Shown piece after piece: positions 17,794 to 26,830 of a stretch of 64,000 nt of DNA. The notes under the pieces are model-generated. The model was not told the origin of the DNA. It made no database searches and saw nothing but the letters and a program-made list of their open reading frames with translations. The translations under genes and the position numbers were made by a program. The DNA is taken from the NCBI GenBank assembly GCA_964636705.1, contig CAZWUJ010000020.1:1-64000 (forward strand). The letters are read 5' to 3'. Numbering within the stretch: the stretch's first letter is position 1; the number at the start of each line of letters is the position of its first letter. Origin of the DNA: VXRJ01 sp964636705 (GTDB taxonomy: Bacteria > Acidobacteriota > Vicinamibacteria > Vicinamibacterales > UBA8438).

Positions 17794-20127
17794 ATGTACA
17801 GGATGGCGGCAGTCATGTGGCTGGCCGCGACGGCCCTGATCGCCCCGCCCCACGTCGCGGCGCGGCAGAACCAGCCGCCCGATCAGCAACAGGAGCAGGC
17901 CTCGGCGGAAGATCCCGACCGTGCCGGAGATCGGCTCACCTTCCTGGACTCGGTGACGGTTACCGCCACGCTCCGGCCGTCCGCCATTGGCGACATACCG
18001 GGCACCGCGTCAGTGATCGATGACGAGGCCATTCAGGGACGGATGCTCGAGAACCTCCAGGATGTGGTCAAGTACGAGCCCGGCGTCTACATCGAGAACA
18101 ACCTGACCCGCTTCGGGCTGAACGGGATCAATATCCGCGGCACCGGCGGCAACCGCGTATTGACGCAAATCGACGGCGTGCAGACGTCGGAGCAGTTCGA
18201 CTTCAGGCTGCTCAGCATCTCGCAGACCGCCCTCGACCCGGACATGCTCCGGTCAGTCGAGATCGTGCGCAGCGCCAATTCGGCTCTCTACGGGAGCGAT
18301 GCCCTGGGCGGGGTCCTGTCGCTCGTCACGAAGGATCCCGAGGACTTTCTCGGCGCCGAGAATCTCCACGTCGGCGGCAAGACGACCTGGGACGGCAGGG
18401 CGAACGATCTGAGCGGAAGCTTCACGATGGCCGGCGGCAACTCGCGCGTGCGGGGCATGTTCTTCGCGAGCGTCAGTCGCGGGGACGAGTTCAGGACCCG
18501 CGGGACCGTCGAGACCGACGACGACACCCGGACCGCGGCCAACCCCCAGAGCCGCCGCGGGACTCAACTGCTGGGAAAGGTCACGTTCACCGCCGCGCCG
18601 GGCAACCGGCTGCGCGCCGCGGTCGAGGCCTACGACACCCGCGTCGACACCATCGGCTACTCGCAACACGGATCCGTCGCCACCACGTCCGCCGACTTCT
18701 TCGCCGGCATCCGGGGCGTCCCGAGGTTGCCGCCCGGTCCGACCATCCAGATCGACACGAGCGATTTCGACACGCTGGACACCCAGGGACGCTGGCGGCT
18801 TTCCCTCGACCATACCCTCGCGGGCCGTGCCGGACTGGACCTCGTCACGTGGCAGGTGCACGGAAGCCGTAACGAGACGTCGCAACTGGTGACCGACGCG
18901 CGGGTCATCAGCACCCTGATCCGAGGGTGCCCGATCGCGCCGCCCGTGGCCGAGCAGCGGCACGCCGGCTTCGACTTCGAGCAGCAAACCGTCGGCGGGA
19001 CCGCGCAGGGCCAAAAGCGGATCGGCGATCCGGGGCGTGGCGTGGTCCTCACCTTCGGCGGCGCCTACCAGCGCGACGGGTTCGATACCCTGCGCGACGT
19101 CTCCACCCAGTACCCCCGGATCGGCGCGCCCGGCTCGGTCGCGCGTCCGGAAGACTCCCGCCAGACCAAGTTCTTCCCGGAAAGCAACGTCACGGAAGGG
19201 GGAATCTACCTCCAGGCGGAGATGGAGACCGGTCGCGTGACCATCACACCCGGGATCCGTTACGACCGGTTTGCCACCGACGCGAGCCAGACGGACTCCA
19301 TCTATCTGGCGAGCATGAATCCGCAGCCGGTGGATTTTGCCGCGGGCGCGTTCTCTCCGAAGCTCGGCGGAGCGGTGCGCCTGACCGACGCGGTGACGCT
19401 TCATGCGCAGTACGCGCATGGCTTTCGGGCGCCGCCCTACAGCGCTGTCAACAATGGGTACATCAACCTCGCGGTCGGCGTCCGAACGCTGCCGAATCCG
19501 AATCTTCGGCCGGAGACGAGCGACAACGTCGAGTTCGGTGTGCGGACGTCGTTCGAGCGCGTCAGCCTCGGCGTCACCGCGTTCTCGAACCGGTTCGAGG
19601 ACTTCATCGCGCTGACCACGCTGCCGCTCGGTCCCGGGAGCCGGCTCCTGGAGTTCCAGCATGAGAATCTGGAGGAAGCGCGGATCGCCGGCGTCGAGGT
19701 GCGGGGAGAGGCGCACGTGAGCGACCAGGTGACGATCCGTGGGAGCTTTTCCGCCATCAGCGGCGAGAACATCTCTCACGACGAGCCGCTCGAGGAGATC
19801 GCGCCGAGCGATGGCGTCATCGGCCTGCAGTACGTGGCCGGCCCGGGTAACTGGGGCGCCGAGGTCTCCGTCCGCTTCACGGCATCGAAGAGCGCCTTCG
19901 ATGTGGCCGAGCAGCAGTTCGCGCCGCAGGCCTACTCGGTCGTGGACCTGGTGAGCTTCGTCTCCCTCGCCGAAGCCCTGCGGCTGCGGATGGGCGTGCT
20001 CAACCTGACCAACGCCAGGTACTTCGAGTGGTGGCACGTCCGCGGGCGGCGGGCGGACGATCCGGTGATCGACCGGTACTCGAGCCCGGGGATCAGCTTC
20101 ATCGGATCCCTGGCGTACGACTGGTAG
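17794..20127 (+). CDS. TonB-dependent outer-membrane receptor, heme/hemoglobin-type
   Basis: A 777-aa beta-barrel receptor. A signal peptide (1-25, ending AARQ) is followed by a TonB box-like LDSVTVTAT, a plug domain (about 60-185; NGINIRGTGGNRVL, IDGVQ, GSDALGGV), and a barrel that ends in an aromatic residue (AYDW). FRAPPYSAVNNG and NPNLRPETS are the FRAP and NPNL motifs of heme/hemoglobin receptors. The conserved His expected between them is not present, so heme uptake is not certain. An earlier in-frame ATG at 17761 is possible; GAGGA nine bases before 17794 and the neat signal peptide favour the latter. It stands alone between a divergent ATPase gene and a convergent PQQ gene. Confidence 0.86.
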   Translation: MYRMAAVMWLAATALIAPPHVAARQNQPPDQQQEQASAEDPDRAGDRLTFLDSVTVTATLRPSAIGDIPGTASVIDDEAIQGRMLENLQDVVKYEPGVYIENNLTRFGLNGINIRGTGGNRVLTQIDGVQTSEQFDFRLLSISQTALDPDMLRSVEIVRSANSALYGSDALGGVLSLVTKDPEDFLGAENLHVGGKTTWDGRANDLSGSFTMAGGNSRVRGMFFASVSRGDEFRTRGTVETDDDTRTAANPQSRRGTQLLGKVTFTAAPGNRLRAAVEAYDTRVDTIGYSQHGSVATTSADFFAGIRGVPRLPPGPTIQIDTSDFDTLDTQGRWRLSLDHTLAGRAGLDLVTWQVHGSRNETSQLVTDARVISTLIRGCPIAPPVAEQRHAGFDFEQQTVGGTAQGQKRIGDPGRGVVLTFGGAYQRDGFDTLRDVSTQYPRIGAPGSVARPEDSRQTKFFPESNVTEGGIYLQAEMETGRVTITPGIRYDRFATDASQTDSIYLASMNPQPVDFAAGAFSPKLGGAVRLTDAVTLHAQYAHGFRAPPYSAVNNGYINLAVGVRTLPNPNLRPETSDNVEFGVRTSFERVSLGVTAFSNRFEDFIALTTLPLGPGSRLLEFQHENLEEARIAGVEVRGEAHVSDQVTIRGSFSAISGENISHDEPLEEIAPSDGVIGLQYVAGPGNWGAEVSVRFTASKSAFDVAEQQFAPQAYSVVDLVSFVSLAEALRLRMGVLNLTNARYFEWWHVRGRRADDPVIDRYSSPGISFIGSLAYDW

Positions 20128-20163
20128 CTCGCCCGCCCGCTGCCCGTCCCGGCGAACCCGGCT

Positions 20164-22233
20164 TCAGGGCAGCCTGAGCGCCGCGAGTGAGCCGGGCAGG
20201 CCCGATCCCGCCACCTGGACCACGATGTACTGGCGGCCGTCGTGCAGGTAGCCCATCATTCCGTACTGGCCCGAGGCGGGCAGTTCGACGGTGCCCAGGC
20301 GCTCGCCGGTCCGCTTGTCGAGCGCATGCAGGCGGGGCGTGCCAGCCCGTCCCTCCGCCGTGATCAGTAACGTCCTGGTAACCATCGTGACCGGGTGCGA
20401 CGCCTGCCCGGTATTCGGCAGACGGACGCCCCGTAGCGCCGGGTGATTGCGGATGCGGTCCGGCGTATCGCCGTTCGGCGTCTCCCAGAGATGCTCGCCG
20501 GTGTTCATGTCGATGGCGACGATGCGGCTGTAGGGCGGCTTGAAGATCGGCAGGCCCTGCGGCCCGCGGAAGTCGCCGCGGTTGACGACCGCGAACTCGG
20601 CGATGGTCCGGCCGGTCGTCTTGATGTCGTCCGGTTCGTCGATGAGTGCTCCCGGCACGATGTTCTCGGAGCGGCAGCCGCGCTGGGTCGATACGTAGAG
20701 AATGCCGGTCTCGGGGTCCGCCGAGGTCGGCCCGAAGATGTTCGTGGCTCCGCTCGGGCAACTGACGAACGACCGGAGTCCGGACGGGTGCCCGCGCTGG
20801 ATCGGCGGATTGAAGATGGGCCCGAGCCGGTAGTTCTGCACGATCTCGAGTGCTTCGGCCCGCAGCTCCGGCGTGAAGTCGATCAGGTCGTCCTCGGTGA
20901 GGCCCTGCATCTCGTAGGCGGCAGGGCGCGTCGGCATCGGCTGAGTGGGCGAGAGCTGCTCGCCCGGCACCTCGGACTGCGGCACCGGCCGCTCCTCGAT
21001 CGGCCAGACCGGCTCGCCGGTCACCCGGTCGAACGTGAACGCCCAGCCCTGCTTGGTGGTCTGGACCAGGATCTGCCGGGCGCGGCCGTCCACCGTCACG
21101 TCGAGAGCAACCGGGGCGGTGGGATTGTCGAAGTTCCAGATGTCGTGGTGCACCGTCTGGAAGTGCCAGGCCCGCTCCCCGGTCTCGACGTCAAGGGCAA
21201 TGACGCTCGTCCCGAACAGCCCGTCACCCGGCCGGAAGCCGCCGTAGAAGTCGATGGTGGGCGGATTGGTCGGTATGTAGACGAGCCCGTGTTCCGGGTC
21301 GGCGGAAATAGGCGCCCAGGAGGAAACATCGCCGGTCCACTGCCACGCGTCGTTCTCCCAGGTTTCGTGCCCGAACTCGCCGGGGCGCGGGATGACGTGG
21401 AACTTCCACTTGTGCTCGCCGGTCCGCGCGTCGTAGCCGAGAATGTCACCCGGCACGTTCTCGACGCGGGTCTGATTGTAGCCCTGCTCGGCCGAGTTGC
21501 CGACGACGACGACGCCGTTCACGACGATCGGCGGCGACGAGCTGGTGATGTAGCCGAGCTCTCGGGGAATCCCGAAGTCGGGATCGTAGGCGCCGTCCCA
21601 GCTCTCCCACGGTCCCCAGTCGGCGATCAGGTCGGGCAGCATGTCGACCACGCCCGTCTGCGGGAAGCCGGGGAGCGGGACGGCGTTGCCCCAGTCCTCC
21701 AGCGGCCGGCCCGTCTTGGCGTCGAGGGCGTGGAGAAAGAAGGCGGGGCTGATGATGTAGATCACGCCCCGTCCGTCCACCTCGGCGTAGGCCACACCCT
21801 TTCCGTAACCGTTCCGCATCCCCCGGTCGAAGCGCGTGGTGTGCGGCTCGCGGTAGGTCCAGAGCGTCTCGCCGGTGGCGGGATCGATCGCCAGCACGGT
21901 TCGGCGCTCGCCGGCGACGGTGTAGAGCACGCCGTCCACATAGATCGGGGTCGAGCGCGATACTCCGAGCGTGCCCGCGCCGTAGTTGTCGCCCCGCCAG
22001 ACCCAGGCCACCTCGAGGTCCTCGAAGTTGTCGGCGGTGATCTGGTCGAGACCGGAATAGCGCGTGTGCGCGGCGTCGCCGCCGATGTAGCGCCACTCGC
22101 CGGGCCGCGTTTCATCCCCCTGCGCGCCGGCCGAAACCGACAGCAACAGGCCAGCGGCCGTGCCGACGGCAGCCGTGGTGGTGACCGCAACGAGAAAGCC
22201 GAAATGATTCCGGACGCTGGCAAGCCGTTTCAT
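20164..22233 (-). CDS. PQQ-dependent dehydrogenase, glucose-dehydrogenase-like (copy 2)
   Basis: A 689-aa secreted quinoprotein with an N-terminal hydrophobic segment (about 12-37) that serves as signal peptide. Blades carry docking motifs (IDPATGETLW, YDARTGEHKW, LDVETGERAW, IDMNTGEHLW). VHHDIWNFDNP and TTKQGWAFTFDRVTGEPVWP are diagnostic of the membrane glucose/quinate-type PQQ dehydrogenase group, here without the N-terminal membrane domain. It oxidises a sugar or polyol in the periplasm. Its start overlaps the stop of the upstream cytochrome c gene by 4 bp (ATGA), so enzyme and electron acceptor are translationally coupled. Confidence 0.88.
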   Translation of the reverse strand: MKRLASVRNHFGFLVAVTTTAAVGTAAGLLLSVSAGAQGDETRPGEWRYIGGDAAHTRYSGLDQITADNFEDLEVAWVWRGDNYGAGTLGVSRSTPIYVDGVLYTVAGERRTVLAIDPATGETLWTYREPHTTRFDRGMRNGYGKGVAYAEVDGRGVIYIISPAFFLHALDAKTGRPLEDWGNAVPLPGFPQTGVVDMLPDLIADWGPWESWDGAYDPDFGIPRELGYITSSSPPIVVNGVVVVGNSAEQGYNQTRVENVPGDILGYDARTGEHKWKFHVIPRPGEFGHETWENDAWQWTGDVSSWAPISADPEHGLVYIPTNPPTIDFYGGFRPGDGLFGTSVIALDVETGERAWHFQTVHHDIWNFDNPTAPVALDVTVDGRARQILVQTTKQGWAFTFDRVTGEPVWPIEERPVPQSEVPGEQLSPTQPMPTRPAAYEMQGLTEDDLIDFTPELRAEALEIVQNYRLGPIFNPPIQRGHPSGLRSFVSCPSGATNIFGPTSADPETGILYVSTQRGCRSENIVPGALIDEPDDIKTTGRTIAEFAVVNRGDFRGPQGLPIFKPPYSRIVAIDMNTGEHLWETPNGDTPDRIRNHPALRGVRLPNTGQASHPVTMVTRTLLITAEGRAGTPRLHALDKRTGERLGTVELPASGQYGMMGYLHDGRQYIVVQVAGSGLPGSLAALRLP

Positions 22234-22715
22234 GGCGCCTCCACTATCTCCATGCCGCGCAGTTCCTGCAGAGCGGCCGGCAGGTCCGCCGCCCCGGCGG
22301 GGTACCCGTTCAGTTGCAGCAGGTAGGCGACCAGCGTCGCGTACTCCGCCGGGCTGAGGCTGCCCGGATCGCCCTCCGGCATGAGAGTCGCGATGGTGTC
22401 GAACAGGTCTCCGGCGGTCCGGCCCACCCAGGTGAGGCGGAATCGCCCGCCCGAGAACTCGCCGGTGTCGTGGCAGGCGGCGCAGGCCTCCCGGAACGTC
22501 TGTTCGCCGCGCGACGCCTGGGCTTCGGTGAACACGCCGTCAGCCACCGAGCCGGACGACTGCCGGGCCGACGCGACGTGCATCGCACCTTCCGTGGGAC
22601 GGCCCTTCGGCGCCGCGGACGCCCATCCCGCACCCACGCAGCCGATGACGGACGCCATCACGATGGCCGCGGCATGGCGCCCTCCGCGGCTTCGCCGATT
22701 CGCCCCGGTGCTCAT
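22230..22715 (-). CDS. Exported class I cytochrome c, partner of PQQ dehydrogenase
   Basis: A 161-aa protein with a basic start, a hydrophobic signal segment (AAAIVMASVIGCVGAGWASA) and one heme site, CAACH, near residue 80. A Met ligand is offered by TLMPEGDPGSLS. The C-terminal helix (EYATLVAYLLQLNG) is typical of small mono-heme cytochromes that accept electrons from quinoproteins. The ATG at 22715 has GAAGG five bases upstream; a GTG 12 bases earlier is an alternative. It overlaps the dehydrogenase start by 4 bp, so it is likely that enzyme's direct electron acceptor. Confidence 0.85.
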   Translation of the reverse strand: MSTGANRRSRGGRHAAAIVMASVIGCVGAGWASAAPKGRPTEGAMHVASARQSSGSVADGVFTEAQASRGEQTFREACAACHDTGEFSGGRFRLTWVGRTAGDLFDTIATLMPEGDPGSLSPAEYATLVAYLLQLNGYPAGAADLPAALQELRGMEIVEAP

Positions 22716-22737
22716 GCGGACCTTCACACGGGGCGCG

Positions 22738-23748
22738 TCAGCGGGCCGGGAAACGTCCTATCCGGTTACCCTCGGCGACCTGGCCGACCCAGATCTCGTC
22801 GCCAACCTGGATCGCGGCCGTGCCGAGGATAATGAGGTCGTTCGACGGGTAGTTGACTATCTCTTCCGCCGTGTTGTCGTCGAGGTTGATCCGGGCGACG
22901 CGCGACGACACGCCGTCGCATTGGCCGTCGCGGATGCACAAGCCGATCGCCTGACGGGTCGGGCCGATGTGGCCGGCCGCGAGCAGCGTGTTGCCCGGGC
23001 CCCACCGCACGTTGTCGATGTGGAAGCCGACGGGAATCGGATGTTTCTCGGGCGGCGTGCGATTGCGCGAGAGCCGGATCAGCGCCTGATCCCCGTAGCC
23101 GCCCACGTAGTACCACTCTCCGTCGCGCGACAGCTCGATGCCGTTCGGCCCGATCTCCTCGCTCCCCGGAACGCGCGTCCAGCCATCGCCCGACTGCCAC
23201 TCCCAGAGGTCGAGCGTCCTGGGGCTGGTGGCGGTGAAGCCGCCGTCGGGAAGCGCGACGACGGAGTTCAGCCCGGTCCCGTCAGGCGCCACCGCACAGC
23301 CGGTCCAGGTGAGCGCCGGCTGGGACCCTGTCGCATCCAGCTCGAAGACCTCGATCGATTCCCGCGCGCCATGGCCCACGACGTAGAGCGTGTGGCGGCC
23401 GCCGCTCCCGGGACGCAGGTTCAACCCGTGCGGCCGAATGTTCGACGTCACCGGACCCGGACAATCGCCGTACATCGCCCGGTCGTGCCGCGCCCCGGCC
23501 GTGGCAGGGAAGATGGTGACGACACTGTTGTCCCGTGTGTCGACCACCTGAATCGCTCCGTTGTCCACCATGTTGGGAACGATGACCCAAGGGGTGTCGG
23601 GCACCTGGGCAAAGTCCTCCGGGCTGATCGGACCGCAGACGAACTGCACGTCCCCGTCCGGCGCGCAATCCTGCGCCGCGGCGGGCGGGACGGCGCCGAA
23701 CAGGAAGATGAAGGCGCACGCGATGCCGATGAACGGGATTCTGTTCAT
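22738..23748 (-). CDS. Exported SMP-30/gluconolactonase-like beta-propeller (copy A)
   Basis: A 336-aa secreted protein with a signal peptide (1-25, ending AAAQ). It shows the six-bladed propeller pattern of SMP-30/paraoxonase-like proteins: RPHGLNLRP, LNSVVALPDGGF, IGPNGIELSRDGEWYYVGGY, HIDNVRWGPGNTLLAAGH and IQVGDEIWVGQVAEGNRI. Metal-binding Asn and Asp are offered by GPNGIELS and HIDN. The family hydrolyses lactones or phosphotriesters. Next to a PQQ sugar dehydrogenase, opening the lactone product is an appealing role but is inference. Four Cys pairs may form disulfides. It lies 24 bp downstream of its paralogue. Confidence 0.76.
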   Translation of the reverse strand: MNRIPFIGIACAFIFLFGAVPPAAAQDCAPDGDVQFVCGPISPEDFAQVPDTPWVIVPNMVDNGAIQVVDTRDNSVVTIFPATAGARHDRAMYGDCPGPVTSNIRPHGLNLRPGSGGRHTLYVVGHGARESIEVFELDATGSQPALTWTGCAVAPDGTGLNSVVALPDGGFTATSPRTLDLWEWQSGDGWTRVPGSEEIGPNGIELSRDGEWYYVGGYGDQALIRLSRNRTPPEKHPIPVGFHIDNVRWGPGNTLLAAGHIGPTRQAIGLCIRDGQCDGVSSRVARINLDDNTAEEIVNYPSNDLIILGTAAIQVGDEIWVGQVAEGNRIGRFPAR

Positions 23749-23772
23749 GATGGTTCCTCCGCAACCTGCCGG

Positions 23773-24780
23773 CTACCGAGCCGGAAAGCGGGCAATCCGG
23801 TTCCCTTCCGCGACCTGGCCGACCCAGATCTCATCGCCCACCTGGATCGCGGCGGTGCCAAGGATCAGCAGGTCGTTAGTCGGATAGTCGACGATTTCCT
23901 CCGCCGTATTGTCATCCAGGTTGATTCGGGCGACACGCGAGCTGATGCCGTCGCACTCGCCGTTGCGAATGCACAGGCCGACCGAATTGGGCGCCGGGGA
24001 AGTGTGGCCGGCCGCCAGCAGGGTGTTGCCGGGGCCCCAGCGCACGTTGTCGACGTGGAAACCGACGGGGATAGCGTGCTTCTCCGGATTCGACGGGTCG
24101 CGTGAGAGGCGGATGAGCGCTTCGTCGCGGTATCCGCCGACGTAATACCATTCGCCGTCGCGGGACAGCTCGATGCCGTTCGGGCCGATATCCTCGCTGC
24201 CCGGAACGCGCGTCCAGCCGTCGGCGGCACGCCACTCCCAGATATCGCTGGTGGCCGGGCTCGTCGCGGCGAAGCCGCCGTCGGGCAGGGCGACGACCGA
24301 GTTGAGCCCGAGCCCTTCCGGAGCGACCGCGCACCCGACCCAGGTGAGGGCCGGCTGCGATCCGGTTACGTCCAGTTCGAACACCTCCACCGACTCCCGG
24401 GCGCCATGGCCGATGACGTACAGCGTGTGCCGTCCGCCCGCGCCGGGACGCAGGTTCAAGCCGTGGGGACGGATCTCGGTCGTCACCGGATCGGGGCACT
24501 CGCCGTACATCGCGGCGTCGTGGCGCGCGCCGGCCGGCCCCGGGAAGATATCCACCACGCTGCGGTCACGCGTGTCGACCGCATGCATCGGCCCGTCGTC
24601 GATCCAGCTCGAGACGATCACCCAAGGGGAATCGGGTACCGGCGCGAAGTCCTCCGGGCTCACGGGGCCGCAGATGAACTGCACGTCGCCGTCGGGCGCG
24701 CACTCCTGCGCCGCCGCGGGAAAGGCGGCAACGAACAGCAGAATGCCAAGGGTAGCCGTGCCGAGGTTCAGTCTGTGCAT
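23773..24780 (-). CDS. Exported SMP-30/gluconolactonase-like beta-propeller (copy B)
   Basis: A 335-aa paralogue of copy A, with signal peptide MHRLNLGTATLGILLFVA ending AAAQ. Most blades match copy A nearly word for word, for example IGPNGIELSRDGEWYYVGGY and the last 50 residues, which differ at only a handful of positions. The gene pair is therefore a recent tandem duplication with divergence mainly in the signal peptide and blade loops. GGAG four bases before ATG 24780 supports this start over an ATG 24 bases upstream. It is first in the B-A-cytochrome-PQQ dehydrogenase run, with gaps of 24 and 22 bp. Confidence 0.76.
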   Translation of the reverse strand: MHRLNLGTATLGILLFVAAFPAAAQECAPDGDVQFICGPVSPEDFAPVPDSPWVIVSSWIDDGPMHAVDTRDRSVVDIFPGPAGARHDAAMYGECPDPVTTEIRPHGLNLRPGAGGRHTLYVIGHGARESVEVFELDVTGSQPALTWVGCAVAPEGLGLNSVVALPDGGFAATSPATSDIWEWRAADGWTRVPGSEDIGPNGIELSRDGEWYYVGGYRDEALIRLSRDPSNPEKHAIPVGFHVDNVRWGPGNTLLAAGHTSPAPNSVGLCIRNGECDGISSRVARINLDDNTAEEIVDYPTNDLLILGTAAIQVGDEIWVGQVAEGNRIARFPAR

Positions 24781-24867
24781 GGCGCTCCTCACTGACCTGT
24801 TCACGCGGGCCCGTCGTGGACCTGCCGGTGATTATGCTCCAGAAGGCAATGCGGCGGAGCCATGTAG

Positions 24868-25336
24868 AGTACGGCCCTTGACATCGCCATTGGGTGGTAC
24901 GACCAACCCGTCCTCGTCGTAGCCGGTCTCTTCGTCCGTGTAGCAAGCCTCGACATGATCACTGGCGAATTCCTCGATCTGAAACGGCACTACTTCCCTG
25001 GCTTGCCCTATCCCTCGATTCAGGGGAGCTGTGCCTATTTCGACCATTACCTCACCCACATCGACGATGCTGGAATCTGCATTGCCGACAGCCGCGACAA
25101 ATTCAAGTCTCGTCTGCTCCGCGCTTCTCTACCCCATTGCCTGCTTCGCCTACTGCACGGGCCATGTGAACAACATCCATGTTCAACCGCGCGCCGCCGT
25201 CCTCAAACAGCGTTACGGACATCGGTTGAAGGCCCTCCAGTACCGATACCGGAACCCGCTAACCGACCGCTACGAAGGTGGAGTCGTCGTCGCTGACGCC
25301 ATCGGCCACCAAAACGGCTCCTTGATGTTCCGCTGA
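24868..25336 (+). pseudogene. DUF3800-family gene remnant with internal deletion
   Basis: No intact frame, but two pieces of a DUF3800 protein are readable. Piece 1 (about 24868-25110) has no start codon: a TAG precedes it directly. It reads through YDQPVLVVAGLF, LDLKRHYFPGL and DDAGICIADSRDKFK. Piece 2, in the +1 frame (about 25100-25336), reads VCSALLYPIACFAYCTGH, RLKALQYRY and YEGGVVVADA, ending at TGA. In intact family members roughly 40-50 residues separate these parts, so an internal deletion joined them out of frame. DUF3800 genes are patchy and frequent in mobile or defence-rich loci. Confidence 0.62.
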
Positions 25337-25535
25337 ACAGCGCGTCAAGCAGGTTCTGGATCCCTTCCTTGGGCTTGGACACAGCGCGCTGGCGTGCAAG
25401 GCCCTTGGCGTGCCGTTCGTGGGATTCGAGACCGACAGAGATTATTTCGCGGAGGCACGACGCCAGATCGAGGCGTTCGATTCCGCATCCTTGAATGTGT
25501 CCCGGCCCGGCCGAGACCAACCGACTCTGTTCTGA
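25326..25535 (+). pseudogene. C-terminal fragment of a DNA methyltransferase
   Basis: About 69 codons, in a frame different from the DUF3800 tail, read VLDPFLGLGHSALACKALG then PFVGFETDRDYFAEARRQIEAF, ending at TGA 25535. This is the SAM-binding motif I (DPFxGxG) and the following helix-strand of beta-class N4/N6 DNA methyltransferases, which occur at the C-terminus in that class. There is no start codon and no catalytic (D/N/S)PPY motif, so it is a truncated relic. It abuts the DUF3800 remnant and faces the DUF1501 gene. Confidence 0.6.
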
Positions 25536-25544
25536 TTCCCCGGC

Positions 25545-26804
25545 CTAGGCGAACATCCCCAGCGTTTCGAACTTGCTTCCGAGTACGTCCTCCGACGCCG
25601 AGTAGCCGAGGTACTCCTCGATGAGCGAGGCGTAGACGCGCCGGAAGTCGGTCGTGTACTGCAGGTTGTCGCCGTGCACGAGTTCGGTCAGGCTGGGCGG
25701 GGTGCTGTACTGACCTCCCGTGACGCCCCCGCCAAGCACGAAGGAAACGTTGGCGGTTCCGTGGTCCGTGCCGAGGTTGGTGTTCTCCGGCACGCGCCGG
25801 CCGAACTCGCTGTGGATGAAGACGCACACCTCGTCCTGCTTGCCGAGGCGCTTCATCTCCTCGAAGAAACCCCAGACCGCGTCGGAGCAGTACTGCACCT
25901 GGCGGTTGTGGGGGCTTTCCTGGTTGACGTGGGTGTCGAAGAGACTGCCCCGCAACCGCACGTAGTACAAACGCGCCGGGAAGTCGTTCTCGATGAGCGC
26001 CACGACCTTGTCGAGATCCAGCAGCCGGAGTTCCGTGTTGCGGCCCTGGTTGTAGTTGGCCCAGGCCTCGCTCACGAGGGCCGAGGCCTCGCGGGCGCTC
26101 TGGTTGACGTCGAGGAGGAACTTGTGGATCTCGCCGCGGGCGGCCTGCCCGTTCCCCAGCCTCTCGATGTACGGGCTCTGCGGGTGAAACAGATCACGCC
26201 GGAATGCACCCGGATCCTGGAAGACCACCGGGACGTGTTCGTGCGCCCGTACCGCAAGCGACTGCGCCGAGGAGATGTTCACGAGGAAGTTCGGACTGCC
26301 CGACGGATCCAGGACGTCGGCGGTCCGGCCGTACCAGCCATAGGCTTCGCCGCTGTTGGGGGCGCCGGTGTGCCAGTACGAACTGGACGCGAAGTGGGAG
26401 AACGACGGCTGGTCGTAACCCGCGCCGTGAATGACGGCGCAGTTGCCGTCCTCCCAGAGGCGGTGCATGCCCACCATCGACTTCTGGAAGCCGAAATGCT
26501 CGTCGACCTTGATGACGTCGGCCTCCCGGACGCCGATGGTCGGACGGCGCCGGTACAGCTCATCGTTGCTGTACGGCACGAACGTGCTCAGGCCGTCGTA
26601 GCCGCCGAACCACTCGAACACCACCAGGATCTTGCCCTCGGTGGCGGCCAGCGCCTCCGACGTCGCGCCGAACAGCGGCGGCAGGGGTCCGAGCCCGCTG
26701 CCCAACAGGCCGAGGCCGATCCCCTTGGCGCCGATCTTGAGCGCCTGCCGGCGGGACACTCCGCTCGCATCACACAACTTCTTGCCGCGACTGGTCAGGG
26801 TCAT
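25545..26804 (-). CDS. DUF1501-family protein, Tat-exported
   Basis: A 419-aa protein. The N-terminus has the twin-arginine motif SRRQALKIG (17-25) and a hydrophobic stretch ending EALAATEG, so it is folded before export. The body fits DUF1501 of the alkaline-phosphatase superfamily: VVFEWFGGYDGLSTFVPY, HGAGYDQPSFSHF, VFIHSEFGRRVPEN and GTDHGTANVSFVLGG. These supply the metal-type Asp/His residues. It lies 26 bp after the DUF1800 gene; the pair is a widely conserved operon in Planctomycetes, Acidobacteria and Bacteroidetes with no proven biochemical role. GAGG is nine bases before the ATG. Confidence 0.9.
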   Translation of the reverse strand: MTLTSRGKKLCDASGVSRRQALKIGAKGIGLGLLGSGLGPLPPLFGATSEALAATEGKILVVFEWFGGYDGLSTFVPYSNDELYRRRPTIGVREADVIKVDEHFGFQKSMVGMHRLWEDGNCAVIHGAGYDQPSFSHFASSSYWHTGAPNSGEAYGWYGRTADVLDPSGSPNFLVNISSAQSLAVRAHEHVPVVFQDPGAFRRDLFHPQSPYIERLGNGQAARGEIHKFLLDVNQSAREASALVSEAWANYNQGRNTELRLLDLDKVVALIENDFPARLYYVRLRGSLFDTHVNQESPHNRQVQYCSDAVWGFFEEMKRLGKQDEVCVFIHSEFGRRVPENTNLGTDHGTANVSFVLGGGVTGGQYSTPPSLTELVHGDNLQYTTDFRRVYASLIEEYLGYSASEDVLGSKFETLGMFA

Positions 26805-26830
26805 GGTCGTGCACCTCTATATCGGACGGG

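Noticed and set aside
24832..25059. Small minus-strand frame of 75 codons antisense to the DUF3800 remnant
   Set aside because: The plus-strand reading shows clear DUF3800 similarity; the minus reading has no family pattern.
24780..25540. Transposase or integrase to explain the gene graveyard
   Set aside because: No DDE or tyrosine-recombinase motifs and no terminal inverted repeats were seen; the only readable protein pieces are DUF3800 and methyltransferase.
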